Assembly (NCBI GenBank): GCA_036005845.1
Contig: DASYQD010000062.1
Location: 1-24,728, forward strand
Source: DASYQD01 sp036005845
Lineage (GTDB): Bacteria; Acidobacteriota; Thermoanaerobaculia; Multivoradales; JAIOJS01
Direction of reading: 5' to 3'
Length of the DNA stretch: 24,728 nt
The translations under genes were made by a program, and so were the position numbers. Of the stretch, positions 14,766-22,228 are shown in pieces. The notes beneath the pieces were generated by a model, which was not told the DNA's origin, did no database searches, and saw nothing but the letters and a program-made list of their open reading frames with translations. Numbering within the stretch: the first letter of the stretch is position 1; each line of letters begins with the position of its first letter.

Positions 14766-14788
14766 GGCGGCCATCGTACCCGGCCGCC
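14766..14788. terminator. 7-bp hairpin downstream of the Ser/Thr kinase gene
   Basis: GGCGGCC (14766-14772) and GGCCGCC (14782-14788) form a perfect stem with a 9-nt loop, 50-72 nt past the kinase stop codon on the minus strand. A further CCGGCC at 14792-14797 allows an alternative pairing. There is no T-run. It may end the kinase transcript before the S10 gene. Confidence 0.4.
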
Positions 14789-14837
14789 ATACCGGCCGCT
14801 CAGCGGGATGTGGACTCTAGCCCCGCCATCGCGGCGC

Positions 14838-17531
14838 TCACTGCCGCTCGAGCAGGTGCGTCCAGTCGCTGACCAGATGGACTCGCGGCGCGGTGTTCTC
14901 CTCGATGCTTACCGCGGCCAGCAGGCGCTTGCCGTCGCGGGTAACGTCGAACGGCTCACCCGCCGGCAGCGGCTGACCGCCGAGGAGCGGATGCGGCGCG
15001 CCGACTCGGAGCGTGCCGTCGCGTAGGTCGAGATCGACGGCCACGAGTTGACTCCCGCGCGAGTCGACATAGGCGATCCGGCGACCGCTGCCGAGCCAGT
15101 AGCCCGCCGCTCTGACGCCTCCACTCGGGGTGACCCCGCCGCTCGAGATGCGCACTCCCTGAGCGGACCCCGCGGCGGAGTAGGGTGCCACGTAGAGCTC
15201 TGTTCGGCCCGACTCCGTCGAAACGTAGGCCAGCAAGCTTCCATCGGGAGAGAACGCAGCCAGGCCCTCGTTGGCCGAAGTGGCGAGGTACGGATGTGCC
15301 GGCCGGTCGCCGCCGACGGAAGCCACCCAGATGTCGGTCGAGCCGCCCTTCGCGTCGAGCACGCTGAGCGCGACCATTTGCCCATCGGGGCTCCAGCTGG
15401 TGGGAAAGACGTTGAACAGACCCGAGGCGAGGGTCTTCGCCGGCGCGGTGCCATCGGCCGCCCTTGTCACGATCGATGTGCCCGCCTCGTTCTCCACCGC
15501 CAACGCTCGGCCGTCTGGCGACCAGACCCAGGAGAACGTCTGGCCCACCGTGCGCGGAGCGTCGAACGGTGTGCCGACGCCGCGGCCGAGGTCGTAAAGC
15601 CAGGCGCGCAAGGTGCCGTTGGGTTCGCCGAGCATCCCCATGACGCGGCGAGCGTCGGGCGCGACCACCACGCGGATGAACGGTGCCGGCTCGCCGACGG
15701 AGCCCAACTTCTTGCCATCGAGGTCGAACCAAGTGAGCTGACGGAGGACGATCGAAGAGGCTTCATAGATGAGCAGGCCGTTGCTGGAGACGGAGAAATC
15801 GGCGGCGAACCGGTCGGGGGAGAACTGCACCTTCTCGGCGATGGCAACCGGATCGCCCGTGGTGCGCAGTCGCTCGGCGTCGAACGGCTGCGCCATCAAG
15901 TTGCCGTCGCGAACGAAGAGGAGGTACCCCGGCTCGACGTATCGCCCTTCGCTCCGCTCCCGCAAGAGAGGCGTAGCTTTGCCGGTCTCCAAGTCGAGCA
16001 CCTCGATGGCGGCGTCCAGCTTGCTCGGCCAATGCGAGGCAACGAACAGCAGATGTCTGCCGTCGGGCAGGAACCAAGGCAGGCGGTGGCTCTCGTCCTG
16101 GGGCACCACCGTCACCACGCTCACCTCGCCACCGGCCGCGGAGACGCGGCGGAGCCCACCGCGGAAATCGGGCGCGAAGACGATGACGCCGTCGCGGCTC
16201 CAACTCGCGCCGCGGGCACTCGGAGCGTCGGCGAGGCTCACGACTGCACCGCCGGCGGCCGGCACTTTCTTGAGCTTGTGCTCGGCGAAGAATCCGATCT
16301 GCCGGCTGTCGGGTGACCAGAAGGGGGAGGTGGCACCCTCGGTTTCGGCGAGCAGCCGCAGCTCGCCGCCGTCGAGCGATCGCAGCCAGAGCCCGCGGCG
16401 ACCGTCGGCGCTGCGGGCGGCGATGACGAGTTGTCGTTCATCCGGGGAGAGGGCCAACGCAGTGTCGCCAAGGCCGATGCTGGCCAGGGTCATTCCCGGC
16501 GGCAGCTCGATGCTCGAGCGCAGCAGCGGTGCGGGCGTGGGAGCGCGGCGGAGGTAGCCAAGGCCGAGGAGGGCCGCGGCGAGCAGGGACGCGCCGGCCA
16601 AGACCCAGGCGAGGCGCTCACGGCCCTTGCGGCGGGAGACGACGGCCGCCGGGGCGTCTGCCTGCGAGCCGCCCTCGGCGATCCACTGCAGCTGCAGCTC
16701 GACGTCGTGCGCGCTCTGCACGCGCTCGTCGCGGTCCTTGGCGAGGCACGTCTTCACCAGGTGTTCGAGCGCCGGCGGCACGAGCGGTTGCCAGGTCGAG
16801 ATCGGCATCGGCTCCCCGCGCAGCACCGCCGAGATGAGCGCCGCGCGGCTGTTGCCATCGAACGCGCGCTTTCCCGTCGCCATCTCGTAGAGCGTCGCGC
16901 CGAAGGCGAAGAGGTCGCAGCGCGCGTCCACGGCCTTGCCCTCGAGCTGCTCGGGCGCCATGTACTGTACGGTGCCGAGGACCGCCCCTTCGCCGGTCAA
17001 CGGCGTGTCGAGCGTCGGCTGACCGGCCAGCGCCGTCTCGCTGAGGTCGTCCGCAGCGACGGCCTTGGCGAGCCCGAAGTCGAGCAGCTTGACGCCCTCG
17101 CGAGTCAACATCACGTTGCCGGGCTTCAAGTCGCGATGGACGATGCCCAGCCGGTGGGCCTTGTCCAAAGCGTCGACGATCTCGATGCCGTAGCGCACCG
17201 TCTGCGCGAGCGGCAGCGGCCCTTTGGCCAATCGAGCCGCGAGGGTCTCGCCTTCGAGCAGCTCCATCACCAGGAACGCCGTCTCGCCGTCGCGGCCGAC
17301 GTCGTAGAGCGCGCAGATGTGCGGATGCGAGAGGCGCGAGATGACCTTCGCCTCGCGCGCGAACCGCTCGCGTGCCTCGGCGGTCGCGGCCAGATCGGAG
17401 GCCAGGACCTTGATGGCGACCAAGCGGTCGAGCCGGGTGTCGCGCGCCTTGTAGACCTCGCCCATGCCGCCCGCGCCGAGCTTGGCGGTGATCTCGTAGG
17501 GTCCGAAACGATTCCCGACGGCGAACGACAT
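14838..17531 (-). CDS. Transmembrane Ser/Thr protein kinase with C-terminal TolB/PD40-like propeller
   Basis: A PknB-type kinase of 897 residues. Kinase motifs in order: GAGGMGEVYKARD (19-31), catalytic Lys41 in VAIKVL, helix-C Glu60, VHRDLKPGNVM (Asp134), DFGLAKA (151-157), and MAPEQLEG (191-198). All catalytic residues are present. A single membrane helix at about 307-326 (LAWVLAGASLLAAALLGLGYL) separates it from an outer domain of about 570 residues made of repeated WSPDG/FSPDG-type blades (FWSPDSRQIGFF, WSPDGRALAVEN, WSPDGQMVALS, FSPDGSLLAYVS), that is, a beta-propeller. The outer part probably senses a ligand and the kinase acts on cytoplasmic targets. This layout is common in Acidobacteriota. 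The ATG has no clear ribosome-binding site. The gene lies 38 nt downstream of cysW on the same strand, so read-through from the transporter operon is possible. Confidence 0.95.
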   Translation of the reverse strand: MSFAVGNRFGPYEITAKLGAGGMGEVYKARDTRLDRLVAIKVLASDLAATAEARERFAREAKVISRLSHPHICALYDVGRDGETAFLVMELLEGETLAARLAKGPLPLAQTVRYGIEIVDALDKAHRLGIVHRDLKPGNVMLTREGVKLLDFGLAKAVAADDLSETALAGQPTLDTPLTGEGAVLGTVQYMAPEQLEGKAVDARCDLFAFGATLYEMATGKRAFDGNSRAALISAVLRGEPMPISTWQPLVPPALEHLVKTCLAKDRDERVQSAHDVELQLQWIAEGGSQADAPAAVVSRRKGRERLAWVLAGASLLAAALLGLGYLRRAPTPAPLLRSSIELPPGMTLASIGLGDTALALSPDERQLVIAARSADGRRGLWLRSLDGGELRLLAETEGATSPFWSPDSRQIGFFAEHKLKKVPAAGGAVVSLADAPSARGASWSRDGVIVFAPDFRGGLRRVSAAGGEVSVVTVVPQDESHRLPWFLPDGRHLLFVASHWPSKLDAAIEVLDLETGKATPLLRERSEGRYVEPGYLLFVRDGNLMAQPFDAERLRTTGDPVAIAEKVQFSPDRFAADFSVSSNGLLIYEASSIVLRQLTWFDLDGKKLGSVGEPAPFIRVVVAPDARRVMGMLGEPNGTLRAWLYDLGRGVGTPFDAPRTVGQTFSWVWSPDGRALAVENEAGTSIVTRAADGTAPAKTLASGLFNVFPTSWSPDGQMVALSVLDAKGGSTDIWVASVGGDRPAHPYLATSANEGLAAFSPDGSLLAYVSTESGRTELYVAPYSAAGSAQGVRISSGGVTPSGGVRAAGYWLGSGRRIAYVDSRGSQLVAVDLDLRDGTLRVGAPHPLLGGQPLPAGEPFDVTRDGKRLLAAVSIEENTAPRVHLVSDWTHLLERQ

Positions 17532-17569
17532 CGGTGGGGAAAACCCAGTTTGTCAGATCGCCGATGGCA

Positions 17570-18442
17570 CTACTCGGAGGCGCCCTCCAGCCGCCGCTCG
17601 AGCACGGCCTTGACGACCAGCGTCACCAGCGCCAGGCCCGAGAGCAGCGATGCGAGCGCGAAGGCGGCCGTCGATTGATAGTCGTTGTAGCGCACCTCGA
17701 CGGCGAGCGGCAGGGTGTTGGTGAGGCCGCTGATGTGGCCCGACACCACCGAGACGGCGCCGAACTCGCCCATCGCGCGGGCGTTGCAGAGCACGAGGCC
17801 GTAGAGCAGGCCCCACTTCACGTTGGGCAGGGTGACGCGCCAGAAGATCGTCCAGCCCGAGGCGCCCATCAGGCGTGCCGCCTCCTCCTCGTCGGTGCCC
17901 TGCGCCTCCATGATCGGCAGCAGCTCGCGAGCGACGAAGGGCGCGGTGATGAAGAGCGTCGCCAGCACGATGCCGGGCACGGCGAAGATGATCTGTATGT
18001 CGTGCTCGCCGAGCCACGGGCCCAGCCAGCCGTTGCGGCCGAAGAGCAGCACGAAGAGCAGACCGGCGACGACCGGCGACACCGAGAAGGGCAGGTCGAC
18101 GAGCGTGATCCACAGCTCGCGGCCGCGCGGACGGAACTTGCCCAGCGCCCACGCTGTAACGAGGCCGAAGGCGGCATTCATCGGCACCACGATCGCGGCG
18201 ACCTTCAACGTCAGCCAGATCGCCGAGCGCGCGTCGGGCTCGACGACTGACGCCGCCCACGTGCGCACGCCTTCCGAGAACGCCTGCGTCAGCACGACGA
18301 CGAGCGGCAGCACCAGCAGCCCGCCGAGGAACAGCACCGTGAAGCCGATGAGCAGCGCGCGGACGTAGAACGGCTCGCGCGTCGCCGGCGTGCTGCCCGC
18401 TTCGGCGCCGCCGCCCAGCCGAAACGCCGCGCCCGCGGGCAC
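17570..18442 (-). CDS. cysW: Sulfate/thiosulfate ABC transporter permease CysW
   Basis: An inner-membrane permease of about 290 residues with six predicted helices. It shows the family sequences VDLPFSVSPVVAGLLFVLLFG, APFVARELLPIMEAQGTDEEEAARLMGASGWTIFWRVTLPN (the EAA loop that contacts the ATPase) and RAMGEFGAVSVVSGH. The GTG at 18442 uses the last base of the cysT stop codon as its first base, so the two are coupled in translation. The first 30 residues are a weak leader (PAGAAFRLGGGAEAGSTPATREP). With CysT it forms the membrane channel of the sulfate importer. Confidence 0.93.
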   Translation of the reverse strand: MPAGAAFRLGGGAEAGSTPATREPFYVRALLIGFTVLFLGGLLVLPLVVVLTQAFSEGVRTWAASVVEPDARSAIWLTLKVAAIVVPMNAAFGLVTAWALGKFRPRGRELWITLVDLPFSVSPVVAGLLFVLLFGRNGWLGPWLGEHDIQIIFAVPGIVLATLFITAPFVARELLPIMEAQGTDEEEAARLMGASGWTIFWRVTLPNVKWGLLYGLVLCNARAMGEFGAVSVVSGHISGLTNTLPLAVEVRYNDYQSTAAFALASLLSGLALVTLVVKAVLERRLEGASE

Positions 18443-19281
18443 TACGCCACCACCGGAGCGCTGCGCCGTCGCGACAGCCAGCGCGGCAGCAGGTGGATGA
18501 CGAGCAGGATGGTGAACGACGCCAGCAGCATCGCGGCGCCCAGCGCGGTGGCGGCGGCGTAGTTGTACTGCTCGAGCTGCACGATGATCAGCAGCGGCAC
18601 GATCTCGGTCTTGTTGGGCAGGTTGCCGGCGACGAAGATCACCGACCCGTACTCGCCCACGGCGCGCGCGAAGGCGAGCGCGAAGCCGCTGCCGAGGGCC
18701 GGCAGGAGCTGCGGTGCGACGACGCTGAACACCGTGCGCAGCCGCCCGCCGCCGAGCGTGGCCGCCGCCTCCTCGACGTCGAGCGGCAGGTCGGCGAGCG
18801 CCGGCTGCAGCGTGCGGACGATGAACGGCAGCGCCACCAGCACCATCGCCACGATGACGCCGCCCCGCGAGTAGGCGAGCTTCCAGCCCAAGGGCGTGAT
18901 GATCTTGCCGACCCATCCCTGCGGCGCCAGCAGCGTCGCCAGCGCGATGCCCGACACCGCCGTCGGCAGCGCGAACGGCAGGTCGACGAGCGCATCGAGC
19001 AGCCGCCGGCCTGGGAAGCGATAACGCACCAACACCCACGCCGCAACGCTGCCGCCGATCGCCGCCACCAACGCGGCGACCAGCGCGCCGCCGAAGCTCA
19101 GGCCGAAAGCGGCCAACGCTCGGTGGCTGCTCACCGCCGCCCACAGCTCGCGCGGCCCGACCCGCGCCGCGCGCAGCAGCAGCGCCGCGAGCGGGATGAG
19201 CACGACGAGCGACAGGTAGAGCGTCATCGCCCCGAAGGTGATCCCGAAGCCGGGGACCGCGGAGTTGCGCGGCTTCTTCAG
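18442..19281 (-). CDS. cysT: Sulfate/thiosulfate ABC transporter permease CysT (CysU)
   Basis: The partner permease of CysW, about 279 residues. Family marks are VPGFGITFG at the start (compare the VLPGF..LG start of E. coli CysU), YRFPGRRLLDALVDLPFALPTAVSGIAL, the EAA loop PFIVRTLQPALADLPLDVEEAAATLGGGRLRTVFSVVAPQ and FARAVGEYGSVIFVAGN. I chose a CTG at 19281 that overlaps the cysA stop (CTGA), because the protein then begins seven residues before the conserved VPGF block, as in CysU proteins. An ATG at 19359 would add 26 residues inside cysA without family support; an ATG at the first helix would lose the VPGF block. The start is therefore the uncertain point, not the identity. Confidence 0.9.
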   Translation of the reverse strand: MKKPRNSAVPGFGITFGAMTLYLSLVVLIPLAALLLRAARVGPRELWAAVSSHRALAAFGLSFGGALVAALVAAIGGSVAAWVLVRYRFPGRRLLDALVDLPFALPTAVSGIALATLLAPQGWVGKIITPLGWKLAYSRGGVIVAMVLVALPFIVRTLQPALADLPLDVEEAAATLGGGRLRTVFSVVAPQLLPALGSGFALAFARAVGEYGSVIFVAGNLPNKTEIVPLLIIVQLEQYNYAAATALGAAMLLASFTILLVIHLLPRWLSRRRSAPVVA

Positions 19282-21080
19282 CGCGCACTCCGCGTCATCT
19301 CGACGCGCTCCGCGGGCACCGCCGCCGGGTGAAGTGATCGCACCACCAGGATCGGGCACGGCTTGTCGGCGAGCAGGCGCTCGACCAAGCCCAAGAGCCC
19401 GAACGGCTGTCCGCGCGGCGGCACCGGCGCGCCGGTGACCAGCAGGTCGTGCTGGCCCTCGGCGATCTCGGCAAGGATCTCCCGGCGCGGCGTGCCGTGG
19501 CGCACGCGGGTGGTGACCTCGACGCCGCGGCGCCCGAGGGCGCGCGCCGCGGCGTCGAGGAACCTACGCACGTGCGGTGGGGGCTCCTGAGCGGATCCGG
19601 GGAGGACCGTCAGCACCGTCACCTGCGCTGCAAGGCGCCAGGCGAGCCGCTCGGCGAAGGAGACGTCCTCCTTGCCCGGCTCGCCCACCGCGATGCAGAC
19701 CAGGATGCGACGCGGCAACGCCGCGCCGGGATCGACGAACAGCAGATGATCGACTTCGGGGCCGGGCATGCGGAGGTGAGCGCCGAAGCCGGGACGCGGC
19801 GGCGCGGCGCCTTCTTCAGGCAGGTCGAAGAGCGCCAGGTCCCAACCGTCGGGCGGCGGCGTGGCGCCCGCCTTCGAGATCGTCGTCGCCGTGCGCTCGG
19901 CGAGCGCCGCGGCGAAGCGCGCGGCGGGGCCAGGCTCCTCACCCTCGCCGGTGCCGCGGCCGAGCACGAGCAGCCGCAGCGCCGCCGAGGCGAGCACGTG
20001 CACGCGCCGCACCGCCACCGGCACCTCGTCGCCGCTCTGCAGCGGCAGCCGCCGCGCCTCGGGCTGCGGGCGGATCGCGTCGAGCCAGACGAACGCCGAG
20101 CCGAACGGCGCCGGCGGTGCGACGCCGCGCACTCCCGGCGGTGTCGGCAGCCGCAGCCGCAGGCGCTCGAAGCTGCCGGCGAAGGTCGCTTCCTCGACGC
20201 GCGCCAGGCCGAGCTGTGCCGCGCCCGGGCTCGCCGCGCCGAGCTGCACGTCCTCGGGGCGGAAGACGACGCGCACGCGGCCGCCGGGCGCCTTCTCGGC
20301 GGTGACGCCGAGCGGCAGCTCGACCTCGCCGAGCCGCACGCCGCGCTCGCTCGCCTCGCCCACCAGCACGTTGGCGTCGCCCAGGAAAGTGGCGACGCGT
20401 TCCTGGCGAGGGTGGAGGTAGAGGTCGGGCGGCGCTCCCACCTCGAGCAATCGGCCGTCGGCGAGCACGGCCAAGCGGTCGGCGAGCGCGAACGCCTCCT
20501 CCTGGTCGTGCGTGACGAAGACGGTGGTAATGCCGAGCTCGCGGTGGATGCTGCGGATCGCATGGCGCAGCTCGACGCGGATGCGGGCGTCGAGGGCGCC
20601 GAACGGCTCGTCGAGCAGCAGCACCCGAGGTGCCGCGGCGAGCGCGCGCGCCAGCGCCACGCGCTGCTGCTGCCCGCCGGAGAGCTGGCCCGGCCGCCGT
20701 CCACCGTAACCGGCGAGACCGACGAGCTCGAGCAGCTCCTCGCGCCGCGCCCGCCGCTGTGCGCGCGGCACCTTCTGCACGCGCAGCGGGAACTCGACGT
20801 TCTCGGCGACGGTGAGATGCCGGAACAGCGCGTAGTGCTGAAAGACGAAGCCGATGCCGCGCCGCCGCGGATCGGCGCGCGTGACGTCCTCGCCGTGCAG
20901 CAGCACCCGGCCGTCGTCGGGCTCCTCGAGGCCGGCGATGATGCGCAGCAGCGTGCTCTTGCCGCTGCCGCTGGGCCCGAGCAGCACGCACAGCTCGCCG
21001 GTGGCGATGCGGAGGTCGACCCCGCGCACCACCGTCACCTGGCCGAAGGACTTCGCGATGCCGCGCAGCTCGATCGACAA
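19278..21080 (-). CDS. cysA: CysA-type sulfate transporter ATPase fused to a universal-stress-protein-like domain
   Basis: A 600-residue protein, while ordinary CysA has about 330-370. Residues 1-235 are a full ABC ATPase: Walker A GPSGSGKST (35-43), Q-loop Gln81, signature LSGGQQQR (133-140), Walker B VLLLDEP (153-159), switch His191. A TOBE-like part follows (about 240-375, with VVFRPEDVQLG). Residues about 456-582 look like a universal stress protein domain: RRILVCIAVGEPGKEDVSFAERLAWRLAAQVTVLTVL, RHGTPRREILAEIAEGQHDLLVTGAPVPP, LLADKPCPILVVRS. The typical GS/GT of the USP nucleotide site is not conserved. The TTG start (21080) has GGGAGG 6 nt upstream. It heads the operon cysA-cysT-cysW; no sulfate-binding protein is encoded in this window. 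Confidence 0.92.
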   Translation of the reverse strand: MSIELRGIAKSFGQVTVVRGVDLRIATGELCVLLGPSGSGKSTLLRIIAGLEEPDDGRVLLHGEDVTRADPRRRGIGFVFQHYALFRHLTVAENVEFPLRVQKVPRAQRRARREELLELVGLAGYGGRRPGQLSGGQQQRVALARALAAAPRVLLLDEPFGALDARIRVELRHAIRSIHRELGITTVFVTHDQEEAFALADRLAVLADGRLLEVGAPPDLYLHPRQERVATFLGDANVLVGEASERGVRLGEVELPLGVTAEKAPGGRVRVVFRPEDVQLGAASPGAAQLGLARVEEATFAGSFERLRLRLPTPPGVRGVAPPAPFGSAFVWLDAIRPQPEARRLPLQSGDEVPVAVRRVHVLASAALRLLVLGRGTGEGEEPGPAARFAAALAERTATTISKAGATPPPDGWDLALFDLPEEGAAPPRPGFGAHLRMPGPEVDHLLFVDPGAALPRRILVCIAVGEPGKEDVSFAERLAWRLAAQVTVLTVLPGSAQEPPPHVRRFLDAAARALGRRGVEVTTRVRHGTPRREILAEIAEGQHDLLVTGAPVPPRGQPFGLLGLVERLLADKPCPILVVRSLHPAAVPAERVEMTRSAR

Positions 21081-21167
21081 CCTGCGCCTCCCTTGGACAG
21101 GAGGGTGTCACCCGCGCGGTCGCGGCGTCAGTCGTGCGGCGGTATGCGGGCGGTTAGACGCGGGAAG

Positions 21168-21196
21168 TTGCCGTGACTGCGGTGCCCGACTACAAT
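21168..21196 (+). promoter_or_regulatory. Promoter of tRNA-Ala
   Basis: TTGCCG (21168-21173) and TACAAT (21191-21196) are exactly 17 nt apart, a good housekeeping sigma-factor promoter. Transcription would begin near 21203, leaving a 5' leader of about 48 nt to be removed by RNase P before the tRNA at 21251. Confidence 0.75.
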
Positions 21197-21250
21197 ACGC
21201 AGCCCTCGGCGGCTGCCGGCCGCCTCGGGATTCCCTGTGTCGAGCCTCGT

Positions 21251-21326
21251 GGGGCAGTAGCTCAGCTGGGAGAGCACCACGTTCGCAACGTGGGGGTCGA
21301 GGGTTCGAATCCCTTCTGCTCCACCA
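21251..21326 (+). tRNA. tRNA-Ala, anticodon CGC
   Basis: A 76-nt tRNA including an encoded 3' CCA. The acceptor stem GGGGCAG/CTGCTCC has a G3-U70 wobble, the identity element of alanine tRNA. The D arm is GCTC..GAGC. The anticodon stem CCACG/CGTGG encloses the loop TTCGCAA, giving anticodon CGC (codon GCG). The T arm is GAGGG-TTCGAAT-CCCTT (with one G-T pair), and the discriminator is A. It has its own promoter upstream and lies at the junction between the high-GC backbone and the lower-GC operon, a usual integration site. Confidence 0.95.
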
Positions 21327-21328
21327 TT

Positions 21329-21345
21329 CCTCGCTTCGCTCGAGG
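21329..21345 (+). terminator. Short hairpin right after tRNA-Ala
   Basis: CCTCG (21329-21333) and CGAGG (21341-21345) form a 5-bp stem with a 7-nt loop starting 3 nt behind the encoded CCA. It could help 3' processing or termination of the tRNA precursor. There is no T-run, so this is a weak call. Confidence 0.35.
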
Positions 21346-21397
21346 GTCTGAGCATCGGCGGGCGGACCGCCCCTCGTTCGGCCCACCGTCTAAGTGA

Positions 21398-21411
21398 GGG
21401 GGGCAACCCCC
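21398..21411. repeat. GC hairpin with GCAA tetraloop
   Basis: GGGGG (21398-21402), loop GCAA (21403-21406) and CCCCC (21407-21411) form a compact stem of unusual stability for its size. It lies about 70 nt past the tRNA. It may be the true end of the tRNA transcript, or part of the junction between backbone and island. Confidence 0.4.
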
Positions 21412-21723
21412 ACCCGGCGCGCACGCTGCCACCCGGCACCGGCGCTGGCGGAACGTGAGCCACCCCGGCGTCGTGGCGGCGCGCAGGCCGAAATGTTGGT
21501 GCCGCGGTAGAACCGTCGGTGATCAGCTTGGACGGCTCTAGCCCGTCGACTTCCAAGGGCGCGTTCAGGGCACCACCCCTTGCGCCAGCTGCTCGAGCAT
21601 CTCGGCGGGTGACGACGTCGAAGACATCCGCAGGGCTCTCCAGACGCCCGTCGGTTGCGGAACTTGCCCGGAGCGCGCCAAGATAACTCGTCAGCCATTG
21701 CCTGCCGCACGCGGAGGTGTTCG

Positions 21724-22185
21724 ATGGCATCGTCGATACCGTCTCGTTCGTCTTCGCGGTACGCCGGACAGTATTCGGGCACGATCGACGCTCAGCGCAT
21801 GCTTGAGATCTTCACCGATTCCCTGAAGATCGCGCTTTCCTCGAAGAACCCGGAAACAGCGATTTTGCGCTACGAGCTGGCGATCGAGGCTTACCACCAA
21901 GCGGTATCGATGCCGCTTCCCGCAGAGACCAGGGCCTCGCTCAACGACTCCATGAACAGACTCGCCGAGTCCTTTCCGGCGCAGGTGCTCGTGAATGAGG
22001 CCGTTGGCTTGTCCGAGAAGGCAGCCAAGCTCAAGACGCCGAAGAAGCGAATCGACTTGCTCCAACGTGCAGTTACTGTGGTAGAGGCCGGGCTTCGGAC
22101 CTTCCCGCAGAACCCGCAACTCCGTGCGGTACATGAAGTGCTGCGCGCCGAAGCGGCGAAGGCAGCGGGCTCGGTTCCAGTTTGA
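21724..22185 (+). CDS. Helical TPR-like protein, first gene of the island operon
   Basis: A 153-residue protein of unknown function. I chose the ATG at 21724 because GGAGG stands 6 nt before it; an in-frame ATG at 21655 lacks such a site. After a Ser-rich start the sequence is almost fully helical, with amphipathic pairs that look like tetratricopeptide or related helical repeats: MLEIFTDSLKIALSSKNPETAILRYELAIEAYHQAV, then FPAQVLVNEAVGLSEKAAKLKTPKKRIDLLQRAVTVVEAGLRTFPQNPQL, in separate blocks. There is no signal peptide or membrane helix, so it is a cytoplasmic, probably protein-binding partner. Base composition is clearly lower in GC than in the genes left of the tRNA. A J-domain gene follows 43 nt later on the same strand. 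Confidence 0.75.
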   Translation: MASSIPSRSSSRYAGQYSGTIDAQRMLEIFTDSLKIALSSKNPETAILRYELAIEAYHQAVSMPLPAETRASLNDSMNRLAESFPAQVLVNEAVGLSEKAAKLKTPKKRIDLLQRAVTVVEAGLRTFPQNPQLRAVHEVLRAEAAKAAGSVPV

Positions 22186-22228
22186 CCGCCTAGATCGAAG
22201 AAATGCCTCGTCCCTCGAGCCAGGATCA

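Larger units (their letters stand above)
21327..21723. other. Gene-poor 397-bp junction between tRNA-Ala and the island operon
   Basis: I find no convincing gene here. It holds the short hairpin behind the tRNA, a GGGGG-GCAA-CCCCC hairpin with a GNRA-type loop at 21398-21411, and some small open frames on the minus strand. One of these, 21565-21627, would encode a 20-residue peptide with the sequence SPAEMLEQLAQGVVP at its end; it could be the remnant of a broken gene, but this is not firm. The Shine-Dalgarno of the next gene (GGAGG, 21713-21717) lies at the right end. I see no second copy of the tRNA 3' end in this stretch or in the rest of the window. Confidence 0.5.

Noticed and set aside
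21108..21386. Minus-strand open frame with SRRDSNPRPPRCERGALPAEL
   Set aside because: This is the well-known false translation of the antisense of a tRNA gene; the tRNA-Ala at 21251-21326 explains it.
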